64,000 nucleotides of DNA, from positions 13,267,866 to 13,331,865 of the forward strand of contig OY741264.1 of NCBI GenBank assembly GCA_963514095.1, in the 5' to 3' direction. Below are positions 33,000 through 44,768 of the stretch, piece after piece. Under the pieces are notes generated by a model. That model was not told the origin of the DNA. It saw only the letters and a program-made list of their open reading frames with translations, and searched no databases. The translations under genes were made by a program, and so were the position numbers. Positions within the stretch are counted from its first letter, which is position 1. Every line of letters begins with the position of its first letter. Source of the DNA: Eutrigla gurnardus. Its lineage: Eukaryota; Chordata; Actinopteri; Perciformes; Triglidae.

Positions 33000-34778
33000 A
33001 TATCTACAAATGGGCTTCCCATCAGAGTCCCAAACAGCAGAGGGGACATACGTGTGTTTTATTTGATGTAGTGTGAGAGTGTCTCCATGTGGTGGACTCC
33101 TGGCCTTCAGTTCCCTGATCATATCAATCTCTTTGCTGCTCTTTTTACCCTTTTCTTGCGTTTAATCACGGGATGGTTTGTGTTTATTTGTGTCACTCTA
33201 GATGCACCAGAGAGGAGGCGGGGCTTCCTACCATGTAGACACCAAACAGGTTTCCTCCAGGTTTAAAAATAGATAAAAATGATGCTAAGTTCCAACATTA
33301 TGATGAGAGTTTGGATTGAAAGCTGCTAGGCTATGCTAAGATTGTAGCTGCTCTAACCAATCAGTGTTGCCAGATTGGTTTCGGTTTGGATTGTGCAGGT
33401 TAAAAGGGGCTAACCGATTGACGTTTTTTTATGCTCACTTGGCGCATCATCAAATCCCTCCCATAAATAGCCCCTCTATTACTTTTGACCGGAGGTGGAA
33501 ACCATTGAAGATGCTGGAAGAAACTAGTGCTTCCAAGATTTAACACTAGGTGTAATAATATTTCTGACCCTGCCCATCTCAAATAGTAATGCTACTACCA
33601 GGACGATACCAGGAATGGCCATGGGACCACCACTTGTCTGGCTCTGATGGATGTGTGCACAGGTCGGACAGCTGCTGGAGAGGTTTGACTCATCCGTGTC
33701 TGTGCCAGACTGGACATAGTTCAACAAAGTTCACCAGTGGGTTAGATTGTTCTGCATGTAAGATATCAGACACACTTGTCAGTCCAGAGTCAAAGGTAAT
33801 AATTATAATGATTATTGATGATTTTAAATCATTTAAATGTACACTGTAAAAGTGTGTGTATGTGTTTTTGCAGAGGGGCATAGGTATGAGTGTATATGTT
33901 TCTGCATTGACATGAAAAACGGTAGTTGGGTGTAGTTTTTGTTTCAGCTCTGTCTGACCGGCCACTTCCCCCTTAAAGAGAGATACGCAGCATCATGCGA
34001 ATACATTTGATGAGTTTTATACATTACACATTCATACATCGTTTGCTTCGGCTGTCAATGTGCACAGTTTTTATAGTGTATGGTATGGCATATAAATAAC
34101 ATTACTGAACAAAATATTGATTATAAATGCCCGATATATATGCCTGATTGTTGTCGGATCTGACCGGGTTCTGATGGACCCCGCTGAGGCCAACATATTG
34201 TTAAGTAAAGACGCTGCTTCCGTTCTTCTATGATGTCTTCATTTTGAGCAGACATCAGTGTGGAGAACGAATGAACAGTCGCTCGCTCGCCTTAATTTGA
34301 AATTGTTATTTCATTCATAATAAATTCTTAATTCTTAATTAATAAATATTCATAATAAATAAGAAAGGAGTAAAAAATGTTGCTCACAAACTCATAGGAG
34401 ATCCGCAAATATGAAAACCCTGTTTCACATGTAGAAATGGAAGCGTAAATATGACTAATATTTTCAGAGTAAGTTATACATATTTTCAAGTTAAAGAATA
34501 CATGTTTGTGGATAGTAAAATACGTGTGAATCATGGTACAAATTTGTGAATTGTATCCTGTGGTTTTACAGCATTGCTGTGCTTTTACAGATAATAAAGT
34601 CCAATAAAAACTTCCGTAAATGAGTTTCAGTGAAAACAACGTGTGTGTTTTGAGGACATCAAGTGAAAATCAATAGACATAGACACACGGGTCGAAAACA
34701 GTGAAAGCATGGTGTAACTTGTACAGCAGGCTGCTGTTACAGAGTGCATGCCAGTGTTTTAGTGTGTGTATGCACGTA

Positions 34779-34819
<41 letters not shown>

Positions 34820-34956
34820 ATGCTGAGGGTCTTTGTCTGCTGCTGGTTGAGCTAGCGCTGGCAGGCCTGTGGGAAAGGATTAGACTTTCACGCCTTTTCC
34901 TACACACTGAAGCCCCATCAAAGACATTCCTTGCATAACAAATCAATGAGTACTGT

Positions 34957-34988
<32 letters not shown>

Positions 34989-35170
34989 CATTCCTGTTAA
35001 TCATTAGCCAAACAATAACTTTGAGGATTCAGACAGAACTGTCTTGTTCTCACCTTAAATGTGAGAAGGAGGAAATTAGCAGCATTTACAAGTTGAAACA
35101 TTAGCATTTGTTGTCTTGGGGGTGTAGCAATATTGACAATATTAAAAAAATTAAACATTGCTCATTATCA
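33000..35170. other. no gene recognised
   Basis: Intergenic sequence with (GT)n at 34781-34814 and (CA)n at 34957-34990. No exon or RNA gene could be supported. Confidence 0.5.
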
Positions 35171-35184
35171 TGTTGACACATTGT

Positions 35185-35245
35185 AATACATTTTACATTT
35201 ACATTTAGGGCATTTAGCAGACGCTTTTGTCCAAATCGACTTACA
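35185..35245. repeat. GCAGACGCTTTTGTCCAAAT-type fish repeat
   Basis: TTAGGGCATTTAGCAGACGC followed by TTTTGTCCAAATCGACTTAC is a signature I recognise from many teleost interspersed repeats. Class not assigned. Confidence 0.5.
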
Positions 35246-35894
35246 ATAGTACATCTGTTGAAGAAAGAAACCACAACATATCATTGCCGATAAAGAGTGA
35301 AAAAGTAGAAACAAGTGTTAGATAGCACGCCGGCGTTGAGGAACGAGTGAGACGTCCCACCGGCTGCAGCAATCTCGTCTATGGACTCGTTGGCCGTGTG
35401 ACGTATTCAATGAGGGTCGGAAATCTGATAAGCTCGATGCATCAAAACAACTACGAAAGGTGAACTTTTGACCTCCGTTGCTGTCTCAGAAGCGCAACGT
35501 TCTGTCTTTCTGCCTCGGCGAGCGTTTAGACTGATGACAGGGTGGAATAACAGCGGAATACTCCCACGACAGGCAGTCCAAAAGGGGCTAGTCATAGATT
35601 TCAACAAATGGAAATACAGTGACGCTTGGCTCCACATGTTTCCTGGATTAGCCTAGCATGCTAAACTGATTGGACTCCACCAAAATGATTGATTATAGCA
35701 GGCTGCAGAGCTTTATGTTGTGGCCGTCAACTTGAGATGTTTAGGTTTTCACAAATATAGGCTGTTTTCCTCTGAAGGTGTAACAGCTTGATGCATCTCC
35801 ACAGATCATCTTAAAGGTTTGAAATATCCCGTCAGTTTGTCAAAATAGGGGCCCCCAAACAGAATCTTGCATAGGGCCCTCCAAAGGCAAGAAA

Positions 35895-36190
35895 CTCTGC
35901 CTACTGGATCTGGATTCTGGCGTGAAGCTGTTAACAAAGTCAGCTTCTTAATTCAAAGTCAAATTCACAGCTAAGTGTTAAAGTCATCTTAGTAGCTAGC
36001 TGCATTGGTAGCATGGTAGCGACCTGTCAATCATCAGGTAGCCCCGCCCCTAGAGCATCCCCTGCTTTCTGGTCTGTTTGACTCTAAATGGACCATAATG
36101 TACTAAATGAACTAGAGATTGAGACCATAAACTCATGTTTACAATGTTTACTGAAATAATAAATCAAGAGAGAAGTAGGGTCATTTTCAT
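35895..36190 (-). repeat. family E, minus-strand copy
   Basis: The reverse complement carries the GTCTATGAG-downstream part of the family in order, to CCAGAATCCAGATCCAGTAG. It adjoins repeat A at 36191. Confidence 0.85.
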
Positions 36191-36502
36191 ATTGATTTAA
36201 ATCCACTTAGGTTTCATAAGAGAATCAGTTTAAGCAGCAACACTGTGACCATGTTTGCTTGACTCATCCACCTACACTCTTAGAAATAAAAGTGCTAAGT
36301 AGAACCATATAAGGTTCTTCGGCTTGTCCTCATAGGAGAACCCTTTTTGGCTCCAGGTAGAACCTTTTATAAAGGTTCCACCTGGAACCCTTTTGGAAGG
36401 CTCTACCGAGAACCCCACATAAAGGGTTATACCTAGAACTGTGTGTGTAAGGTTCCACCCAGAACCCCCCATGAGAGGTTCTACAAAGAACCCATACTGG
36501 GG

Positions 36503-36670
36503 GTTCCACCAAGAACCCTTTCATATTTCAAGGGTTTCATCTAGAACCCACACAGGGAGTTCCACTAAGAACCCTTTTGTTTTTCAAGGGTTTCATCTAG
36601 GACCTACAAAAGGAGTTCCGCCAAGAACCCTTTTAAGTTTCAAGGATTTCATCTAGACCTCACACAGGGG
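36503..36670. repeat. 56-bp tandem array, 3 units
   Basis: Units start at 36503, 36559 and 36615. Each holds a GTTCC(A/G)CC/TAAGAACCC hairpin and CAAGGGTTTCATCTAG-type sequence. Copy 2 has six units. Confidence 0.93.
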
Positions 36671-37621
36671 GATCTAAAAACAACCCTTTTCAAAGGTTTT
36701 CACAAATAACTGTCTTGTCCTCTGAGGGTTCTATAAAGAACCATATTGTATTCTACAGATCAGATACGTTCATATTATATTGTGGTCATTTATCATGTTG
36801 ACATTGAACAAACATTCAAAACATTTTAATGAGAAAAACATTTATTTAAAGATAGTCTAACAGAACAGGCTGTGTAGGTCCCAGGGGAGAACAGGTCAAA
36901 AGTCAGCATAGGTCCAGTGGAATCAGCAACATGACAGGCCAGACACATCATGCTGTCCTCAGTCGTGGATTTGTGTAATCTCCAGCAACGGTGACATGGC
37001 AGAAAGGGGAGACAAAAAAGAGTTTTAGTTCCATCAATCCAAGGTGCATTTACTGTGCCTTATTGTAAGCTATCTACAAACAATAAAATAATGCATGGTC
37101 CAATGAAAGGAACCAGAGTACATACTGTTCGTACTAATTGTGACAGTGGAACAGAATCATGAGAAAGTGAGGGAACCCCACAACGTTTTCACATTGATTT
37201 AAATAATGTTAAAATACTTTTCAGTGTTATGTTACAAGTACTCAAAATGTACCATATTGTAACAATAATGGAAATCTCAGCAAAACCCTCTTTTTGGCAC
37301 ACTTCGGCTTTCGTCCAAGCTGTGTAAGTCATTTCTACAAGAAAACAAACAAACAAGCAAACGAACAAAACATAACAAGAAACAAATGCTTAGTCCGCCT
37401 TTCACCATAAAAGTCCTCAGCTAGGGTCAAGCATGCTGAAATAAGATATTACATTTAGCTCACCTTGATTCTCTGAAGTTTCTTCTGTTCTCTCTCTCTT
37501 CTGTTCTTCTTTGTTCTGTTCTGTTCGCAGTAATCACTATTGGTATGTCACACCTGGTTTGTAGAGGGGGAAGACCAGACTATATGGTGCAATCCATGGG
37601 GCAACCCACACATGACAGCAG

Positions 37622-37700
37622 CCATTGTGCCAGCTCACAGGCCCAACACACCAAACCTTGCCCTTTCCCCTGGGAGATCAAGGTTCAATTCCCGGCATCA
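37622..37700 (+). repeat. weak tRNA-like module
   Basis: Box B-like AGGTTCAATTCCC at 37681-37693; the upstream box A-like CCAGCTCACAGGC is poor. Confidence 0.35.
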
Positions 37701-37989
37701 ACAAACCCTGATGTAGTAGCCCCAAAGTCAGTGTTACAATATGATTTTTTCATCAGTTAAGGCTTGGCCTCTGACATCAAAGACCTTTCTTTATCACTGA
37801 ACTTTTGTGCAGCTTCACAACTTGCCTAAGCCAGTCAGCAGGGTACAGCAGCCATGGGATGAGGCCGATCATGGAAAAGTATGAGGAGACAAATACATGA
37901 GTAAAATTGTAAAAGTGTTTATAAGTGTTTAATTGTCTGTCACTAATCCACACATCACCTCAGTAGGCATTAACATGGTCACTCTTCAT

Positions 37990-38050
37990 CAACCAGGCCT
38001 TGAACTCACAACTTCAAACTGTATCTCTAGATCACGTGACTTGTAACAAA
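37990..38050 (-). repeat. weak tRNA-like module
   Basis: The minus strand has box B-like GAGTTCAAGGCCT at 38007-37995. No good box A was found. Confidence 0.3.
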
Positions 38051-38071
38051 CTTTCAAAAGCCTTTGTCCAG

Positions 38072-38156
38072 TGAGTAGTATAGCTCACTTAGATGCCCCA
38101 GAAAGAGGAGTTATATCCTTGCTGTAGGGACCCAGGGTTCAATTCCCCTGGCTGCT
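38072..38156 (+). repeat. tRNA-like module
   Basis: Box A-like TATAGCTCACTTAGATG at 38079. The T-arm CCAGGG-TTCAATTC-CCCTGG forms a perfect 6-bp stem, with box B at 38134-38147. A-B spacing is about 56 nt. An AGGA/TCCT stem sits where an anticodon arm would be. Confidence 0.65.
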
Positions 38157-38349
38157 TCTTTGCTGTGTGTCAATTTCCTCCTGAAGAAGGGAGTAGTGTA
38201 ACTAAACTTTAAAAAATAAACACAATTATAGCTGCTGCACAGCAATGGGTCAGGTCCGGACTATTTTTGGCAATTTTAAGCAATTCTGAGCAACAAACAG
38301 GAGAATAGGAAGGCAAGACAGTTGACATTGTAATGTTGCACATTTTGCA

Positions 38350-38420
38350 CCAGTTGAGGCTGAAATCCACAATTTCTGGAACCAAAGACCATTGTCTATC
38401 ACACTGAGCTAATTGGCAAA
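38350..38420 (-). repeat. tRNA-like module
   Basis: The minus strand reads TTAGCTCAGTGTG (box A, 38412-38400) and GGATTTCAGCCTC (degenerate box B, 38368-38356), 44 nt apart. Confidence 0.6.
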
Positions 38421-38629
38421 TGGCAACACAACTGTAGCTTCACAAATTGAGTAAGCCATTCACTGTCGCGCAGGCAGATTTGAAAACACTGTAAAAAAAA
38501 AAAAAAGAAATCTGTTTTTGGGATAAAAATTCTGATGTTTTTGTCAAACATCATCTGCCATGACTCTAAGATGTTGTACATTTGTTACACAAAGACTACC
38601 AGGTGTAATTTTGATGTATTACCATTATC

Positions 38630-38703
38630 ACCCTTGCTGGGGCTTGAACCCACATCGTCTGGCACCAAGAACCAGCTCCTAGCCAACTGAGCTAATTGTC
38701 TGG
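38630..38703 (-). repeat. tRNA-like module, best preserved
   Basis: The minus strand reads TTAGCTCAGTTGG (box A, 38695-38683) and GGGTTCAAGCCCC (box B, 38651-38639), 44 nt apart as in class I tRNAs. A GCTC/GAGC D-stem, a CTGGT/GCCAG anticodon-like stem with a 7-nt loop and a TGGG/CCCA T-stem are present. No proper 7-bp acceptor stem is formed, so it is not a standard tRNA gene. Confidence 0.72.
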
Positions 38704-38729
38704 AAGTGCAATCAGCAAGGTATGATATC

Positions 38730-38803
38730 TGTCAACATGGGAATTGAACCTGTGACCTAAAAGCAGAAGTCACAGTTTGTACAGACAGAGCTAAACAGAC
38801 ACA
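38730..38803 (-). repeat. tRNA-like module
   Basis: The minus strand has TTTAGCTCTGTCTG (box A-like, 38795) and GGTTCAATTCCC (box B, 38750-38739), 45 nt apart. Confidence 0.65.
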
Positions 38804-38902
38804 TGATCATCTCCCTCTGTCTCACCACTGACCTGAAGGAACTGTCAACCTGGCTGTGTGAGTGAGTGTGGCGAGTCAGAGGAGTCCCTGATCTACACAT
38901 TC

Positions 38903-38972
38903 TGCTGGATAGCTCAGTGGGTAATGGTACAGACTTTAGATTTGGAGGATGGGGGTTAAAATCCCAGTCACA
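38903..38972 (+). repeat. tRNA-like module
   Basis: Box A ATAGCTCAGTGGG at 38909 and box B-like GGGTTAAAATCCC at 38953, 44 nt apart. ACAGACTTTAGATTTGG lies in the anticodon-arm position. Confidence 0.65.
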
Positions 38973-39151
38973 GCTAATCTTTGCCTGGGTCAACAAGATT
39001 GGCTGATGAAGGTCTTGCTTTCTTATAATTAATGGTTGTGAAAATAAATTGGTAACAGAACATTTCAGTTTCAGGACTGCCATTATTTGTATTTCTGATC
39101 AGAATGTGTAAGGTAATAGACTAGTATGGTGGACCTGATGACTCCACCCAG

Positions 39152-39222
39152 CTAGCAGGTTAGCTCAGTCACTACTGCCAGTGACTTTAGACTGGGTGGC
39201 AGGTGTTCAAATCCCAAGATGG
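39152..39222 (+). repeat. tRNA-like module
   Basis: Box A TTAGCTCAGTCAC at 39160 and box B GTGTTCAAATCCC ending at 39215, about 43 nt apart. A perfect CCAGT/ACTGG stem (39178-39182 with 39191-39195) stands in the anticodon-arm position. Confidence 0.68.
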
Positions 39223-39455
39223 GCAATTATGTTGCAGTTTGATCAACAGGATCTGGAGAAGAACAAATAAACAAAAAAAAGATAGATATGAAAAGTATTT
39301 GTATCAGTAGTCACAAGGAGTTGTATTTTGTACCATGTATGGAAGTATGTCCCTGGTGACACAGGATCTTATACCCATGCTTTCAACAATCCCTGAAGAA
39401 CTCTTTCTTCCAAAAACGGTTCTCTGGATCAAAATAGTTCTTACTGGAACCCTTA

Positions 39456-39876
39456 AGGGGCTCACACACCGGACCGAAAATCGGCGTCTTTGAGAGGGTC
39501 GGCGCCCGTGACATGAGTCTACTTGGTGTGGTCGCTCGAATTGGCCCACGTCGGCGTTCATTTCAGCCGATTCAAATGTGTAATCCGCCATTCGAGTCGG
39601 TCATTCTTTTACCATTCTGATTGGTGGAGGCTAGCAGCTTGACTAGCGAATCAGTGACGCCCGGAAGTGACGATGGTAAACATACCAGATAACCAGTGGA
39701 ATCGAAGAAGGCGGTCTAGAGAGGACCGCCTACTTCCGGTTTTCGTGTTTTTTGGCCCACAATACAGATTAGCGCCGCCTGTTGTTTTGGAGACATTACA
39801 TCTCGCGCAAGCGCGGAACGTATGGCGTCGAATTTACCGACGCGAGTCGGACAGTTCTTCCGGTGTGTGCACAGCT
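39456..39876. mobile_element. PIF/Harbinger-like MITE nested in the TA element
   Basis: 421 bp flanked by TTA at 39453-39455 and 39877-39879. The ends AGGGGCTCACACACCGGA and TCCGGTGTGTGCACAGCT are imperfect inverted repeats. Removing it restores the ...ACTGGAACC..TTAG.GTTACCAAG sequence that occurs uninterrupted at 39957-39977 in the same host element. TTA duplication suggests PIF/Harbinger. Confidence 0.72.
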
Positions 39877-40223
39877 TTAGCGTTACCAAGAACCCTTTTA
39901 AAACCTTTTATTCAGGAAAGGGGTTTTAAAGGGTTCTCTCGATCAAAATGGTTCTTACTGGAACCATTAGTGTTACCAAGAACCCTTGAAAAACCCTTTC
40001 TTTGGGAAAGAGTTTTTCAGAAGCAAATGGTTCCAGGTAGAACCTCAGCCCTTGTGAAAGAACCCTATTGGAACCCTTATTTCTAAGAGTGTACCATGGG
40101 TGTCTTTTTTTCATTTAATATGACGTCACTAACTCTGCACATTGCATAGTCACGTGGATGTGTTTCATTCGTGTGCTAACTGAATTTCCATCTCCATTGT
40201 TTTTGTGCTGAGTGACACCAAAA

Positions 40224-40599
40224 CGGCTGCACGGTGGTGTAGTGGGTAGCACTGTTGCCTCACAGTGAGAGGGTCCTGGGTTTGATTCCTGGGTTGGGTT
40301 CGGGTTCCTTCTGTGTGGAGTTTGCATGTTCTCCCCGTGTGAGCATGGGTTCTCCCCGGGTTCTCCTGCTTCCTCCCACAGTCCAAAGACATGCAGGATG
40401 GGGATAGGTTCATTGATGACTCCAAATTGCCCGTAGGTGTGAATGTGAGAGTGAATGGTTCTCTACATGTCGGCCCTGCGATGGACTGGCGACCTGTCCA
40501 GGGTGAACCCTGCCTTCGCCCAAAGACAGCTGGGATCGGCTGCAGCCCCCTCGTGACCCTGAATACAGGATAAGCGGTAGACAATGGATGGATGGATGG
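40224..40599 (+). mobile_element. tRNA-headed SINE, full-length, with target duplication
   Basis: Begins GGCTGCACGGTGGTGTAGTG. Box A TGGTGTAGTGG at 40235 and box B-like GGGTTTGATTCC at 40278 are 43 nt apart. The body has CTCCCACAGTCCAAAGACAT and GCGATGGACTGGCGACCTGT; the tail is GGATGGATGGATGG. The direct duplication TGACACCAAA flanks it at 40213-40222 and 40600-40609. The same family gives the fragments at 8228 and 17836. Confidence 0.9.
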
Positions 40600-40659
40600 T
40601 GACACCAAATCAATGCATGTCCATCTACAGGAATCACTAGGTTTGAATTTCGTCAGCAG

Positions 40660-41239
40660 TGGTTTCAGTCTATGTGTCCGGTTTCAAAATGAATCCCTTC
40701 TCACTAAAATGAAAATACTATGATGCATAAGCAGGAAGTCATGATTTAATAATCAGCAGTAGCTTCACACATCATTAGTGTACAGCAGCAAAAGAGCAGT
40801 GACATTTGTCCCACATGCTGAATCTGCTGAATCATTAGGGGTGGAGGGAATAATCCATACAGCATAGTATCTAGTTAGATTCTATTGTGTGGCAATATTA
40901 GATCTATACATGGCTTCCAATATCAATGTTTTATTATATTAAGTCAGTCTGCCTTAAAATAATTACAGCTTAATCGTCAATCACATGCACTTAATGGACA
41001 ATACATGCAGTTGAAAGCCAAATGTTCAGTCCCAACAATCTGCTGAATCTCTCAACTCTGACTCTTGTTAATTTGCACACAGGAAACAGGAAGTTGTACA
41101 GACAGGTAACTGGTTGACTGTCATCATTCACCATTAGAACCAACAAGTGGAGATGAAACAGCTCTGTAATGCTTCTCATGTGTAAATTATGTGCTTTGAT
41201 CGATACAAGATTATGAGTAATGTTGAATCCTCCGTATGT

Positions 41240-41278
<39 letters not shown>

Positions 41279-42190
41279 TTAATAATAATAATATTGTCGT
41301 CCCTCTCTCTCGCCCTTTTAACTCTCATGCTGTCCTCCCGCAATTAAAGGCCAAAAATTAACTTAAACAAATGAATGTGTTGCTTAGATGTATTCTTATA
41401 ACGTGGTGTTTGACAATATCAGCCTCATTCTTTCAGCGGAAATCCCGGCGGTGTAAAACAGACTTGAGAGCAAATAAAATAAATATAAAAACATAATTCA
41501 AAGTGGTAAGCTGTATGCTGACACAGACGCAATTAATGTTGCTATATAGATTTGATATGTTTTGTTGTTGAATTCAAAGCACATTTAAACATAAATAAAA
41601 TAATCAATGTAATTAAATTATTAATGAAATATTCCTTTCAGGAGAAATGGGTCTGTGTTCTTTTGAGTAAATGGACTCAGATACAAGCAGAAATAAGGGG
41701 AAATGACCTGCACTGATATGTTTATATACCACCTTAAAAACAGATCTATAATTTGACCTGAACAGATTTCACAACCAGTAGATGGATTTATTGGTAGTTT
41801 AGCTCTTGGAATCGTGCTACAGTCACATATCTGCTATCATAAAGTCCGGCACTTGGTTCATTTGCTTTCACATCACAAACAAACCACAGCAGAGTCCATC
41901 TGGAAGCGGTCCAAAGCCCACCCTCTCAGGCGGTCTGGCTGCGTTGGTTTGCTCCACCAGGGTTTGACTGACAGCTTTCACAACAAACAAGCTGCATTGT
42001 CGTACCAGACGGGTGAGTAGGAACTAACTCTATTGTACCGACAGTTTCAGGAAGTGACTTTGCAAACGTTTGACTCTGTATTAGGAATGACTGCAGATGA
42101 AGAATTTCTGCTAATTTTCACCTTAAATAACACGCGGCATGGTTTCATTTCAACATCATCTCCTGTGGACAACAGCAGACAGCCGGTTTC
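40660..42190. other. no gene recognised
   Basis: AT-rich sequence between repeat A and the probable 3' end of ccnd1, with an (AAT)n microsatellite at 41242-41294. Transcript data could extend the ccnd1 3'UTR into it. Confidence 0.45.
41242..41294. repeat. (AAT)n microsatellite
   Basis: About 50 bp of AAT units with ATT interruptions. Confidence 0.95.
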
Positions 42191-42213
42191 CCAGAATCCA
42201 TCTAATTCATGTT

Positions 42214-42219
42214 TTTATT
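42214..42219 (-). terminator. ccnd1: candidate ccnd1 polyadenylation signal
   Basis: AATAAA on the minus strand in the context CTACACAATAAAAACATG. Other AATAAA hexamers (for example near 42964 and 41789) could give shorter or longer forms. Confidence 0.4.
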
Positions 42220-43108
42220 GTGTAGTCGATACAAGTTGCAGACAACTGGCATGAAGTAGACACAACTGTGTGGAATGATTTGTAACAAAAAACAGTCTAT
42301 GGCTTACCGAGCACGACACTGAATCTATTTACAAACTCAAATCAACTCACTGACAGTTTTAAAAATCGGAGCAAAAAGCTTTTTTTCCTTTTTATAAATA
42401 TGAAGGGGGGGGGGGGGAGGCCACTATGAGCCTAAAGGGGGATAAAGTCTCTTTCACCGAGACAGCTCAACACTCAACAGAGTTATACATATCCCATTTT
42501 CTGTTATGGCACCAGTATGAACGCATGCTGGTTTCCACCGTGGATGCTTCATCTTGAGCAGGTGGAACAGAGCCAGTCGGACACGTAGAATAATATAAGA
42601 ACTAAACAAATAATAAAAAAAAGACTAAAATTAGAGATAGATCTTGACTGTCACATGAGGTATTGTGGATCAAAGCATTTCTGTACATTGTCTCATTTTT
42701 CCTTGTTTTTTTTGGAATAGTTCAGAAAATTGTAATTATAAACAAACAGACAGAAGAAACGGATCACATAGAATCTACGTAAAAACAACAAATGAGGATG
42801 TCAATAAAACAATTTTCTATGAGAAAATTCAAACCTAGAATGGCAGTATATTGACATTTATATGTATAAAAAACATCCAAAATATAGCAGCAAACAACAG
42901 GAGAAAAGCATCATTTTTAATCCATTACGTTTTTATCCGTTTCTTTTTAACACGTAGCTGGGATTTATTTTCTATAGCAGCGGAATACAAGGAGTGTTTC
43001 TCTCCTACTTTCTATCCTTAATGTACAATCAGAAACCTAACGTCCAGGGTCCCACACAGTCTGACACACCTGAAGAACTCAATACTTCCCCTCCTGCTTG
43101 CTTGCTTG

Positions 43109-43146
<38 letters not shown>

Positions 43147-44768
43147 GCAAAGATCAATCTTCCTGTGTGGGAGCCCCGACCTGAACTCTACAGCATTAAG
43201 AGACCCCTCCCTGTTGAGCCTTCACCCTTTTTTGCCACTTTCACCATCTTTTCCCCCCTTGATACGCTTGCCAGCGTCGCTCCACATTTTTTAAGCAAGT
43301 CCCCAAGACACGGAGACCACGTCTCTTAGGTTTGTGCAAAATCATAGTCTCAACACGTCTCCTCTTTTTTTAGCGTGCTCCCCTTACTAGGATCCATGAG
43401 AAGTCTTGGATAGAGGTGGAGAGAAGGAGGAGATGCAGTCCTGGTGATTTAGAGGCAGAGTGGCGTTTTAGTTTGACAAATATTTCTGGACAGAAATTCT
43501 CCAGGCTGCTCTGGAGAAACAGTTCAACAGCAGGTGGAGCCGTGGTTAGTTAGATAGCTAACAAAGAATAAATATGTTTTGTTATATACAAATAAGGTAT
43601 TATTTTGACGATAAAATAATACTTGTTTTTACTTTTTCTGACCATTCAGCTTTTGGCTCTGCACACTGAAACAGACATTTCTTCTAATGGAAGAGCAGCG
43701 TTGCCTGTATGAAACATCCGTTGAACTAAAACTCAAATCTGAGACTTGGAAGGCAACGACAGAATGCCACTGGCACCACGAGACTCCCGACAGTGTCGAG
43801 CAGCATTCAGTTATGAGTTATTCAATTATCTCTCCCCGTTAGTTAATCCCGGTCTGATCCAGATCCAACTGTCTGCAGATGCTGCTCTGACTCTCCATCT
43901 CCAAAAGACTACTGCTCATCCCCCCCCATTCAATTTTCATCTTGTTTTACAAACTTAATCACTGTGATTTTTTTTTTTAGACGACCAGCAGCGCTGACCA
44001 AAAGTGCTTTTTTTTAAAAACAAAGTTGGAATGGTTTAAACCACACAGAGAAGGATACACAGACTGTGGGTTGCTCTGCTTGGTTGTGCATCCATTTGAT
44101 CTCATCAAATTACAGCAAGCTGAAACGGGTTCAACTGCGAAGGAATGAACAAGAAACCTCACAAAGGTTCAAGCCTTAGCATCAGCAGTCCACAGTCACT
44201 GGGTCATAAACACAGAGCGTCTCACTCTACACTTGGTTTAAAAAGAGGTGGGAAATTATATATGATAAAGTGACTAAACAAAAGCAAGCAAGCAAGGATA
44301 TATGAATGTTTGCACTGCAACAAGACAAACATGGGATCTTGGACAGGGAGTCTAATATAACAAAGAAATGAAAAAAAACCCCTCTTCTCTTAAACTCATT
44401 TTAGATGAAGACCGAAGACAGACTACTGTACACGACACTTTGGGATGTTTTAGTAGACAAGTTAAGTCTGCGGTAATTTCAAGATTCCTAGTTTAATATT
44501 TGAGGGAAGGACAAAAATTAGCTACTGAAATGTCTGTTGGTGGCTTCACCTCCAGCCCTCACAGCTCACCAGTACTCGCTGTCGTTTCTGTCTCATACAC
44601 TTCTGTAGTGTTTGTTTCTTTCCCGGGACGGGAGGGACACGGCTAGGACGTGTGACGTGGGTTGGCGCGGGGGGAGGGGCGCTCTGTCCCCATCTTGGCA
44701 GCGGGTATGTCAGTGACACGTCTGCCATGAAAGCAGCCCAAGAAGGAGGAGAGGAGTTCAGATGAGGA

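Larger units (their letters stand above)
36275..40091. mobile_element. TA-flanked TIR element carrying tRNA-like modules, copy 1
   Basis: 3817 bp bounded by inverted CACTCTTAGAAATAA ends and flanked by TA at 36273-36274 and 40092-40093. Both ends are rich in GGTTC/GAACC hairpins. The left end includes three 56-bp tandem units. The middle (37.6-39.2 kb) holds tRNA-like modules on both strands. No transposase frame is recognisable, so it is presumably non-autonomous. A 421-bp Harbinger-like MITE is nested near its right end. TA duplication suggests a Tc1/mariner-type integrase, but the TIR matches no family I can name. The second copy at 62953 is nearly identical where comparable. Confidence 0.85.
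36191..40660 (-). repeat. dispersed repeat A, copy split by two insertions
   Basis: 36191-36272 and 40094-40660 are the two halves of one copy of repeat A, in the opposite orientation to 31567-31845. It is split by the TA-flanked element (36275-40091), and its distal half is split again by a SINE (40224-40599). Confidence 0.88.

Noticed and set aside
36441..36656. Repetitive frames with NPYWGFHQEP-type repeats (also at 63119-63334)
   Set aside because: They read through the 56-bp hairpin units of a transposon end.
38630..38703. Functional nuclear tRNA gene
   Set aside because: A and B boxes and some stems are present, but no 7-bp acceptor stem closes and position 33 is not T; treated as tRNA-like.
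40165..40608. 147-codon minus-strand frame
   Set aside because: Antisense translation of the tRNA-headed SINE.
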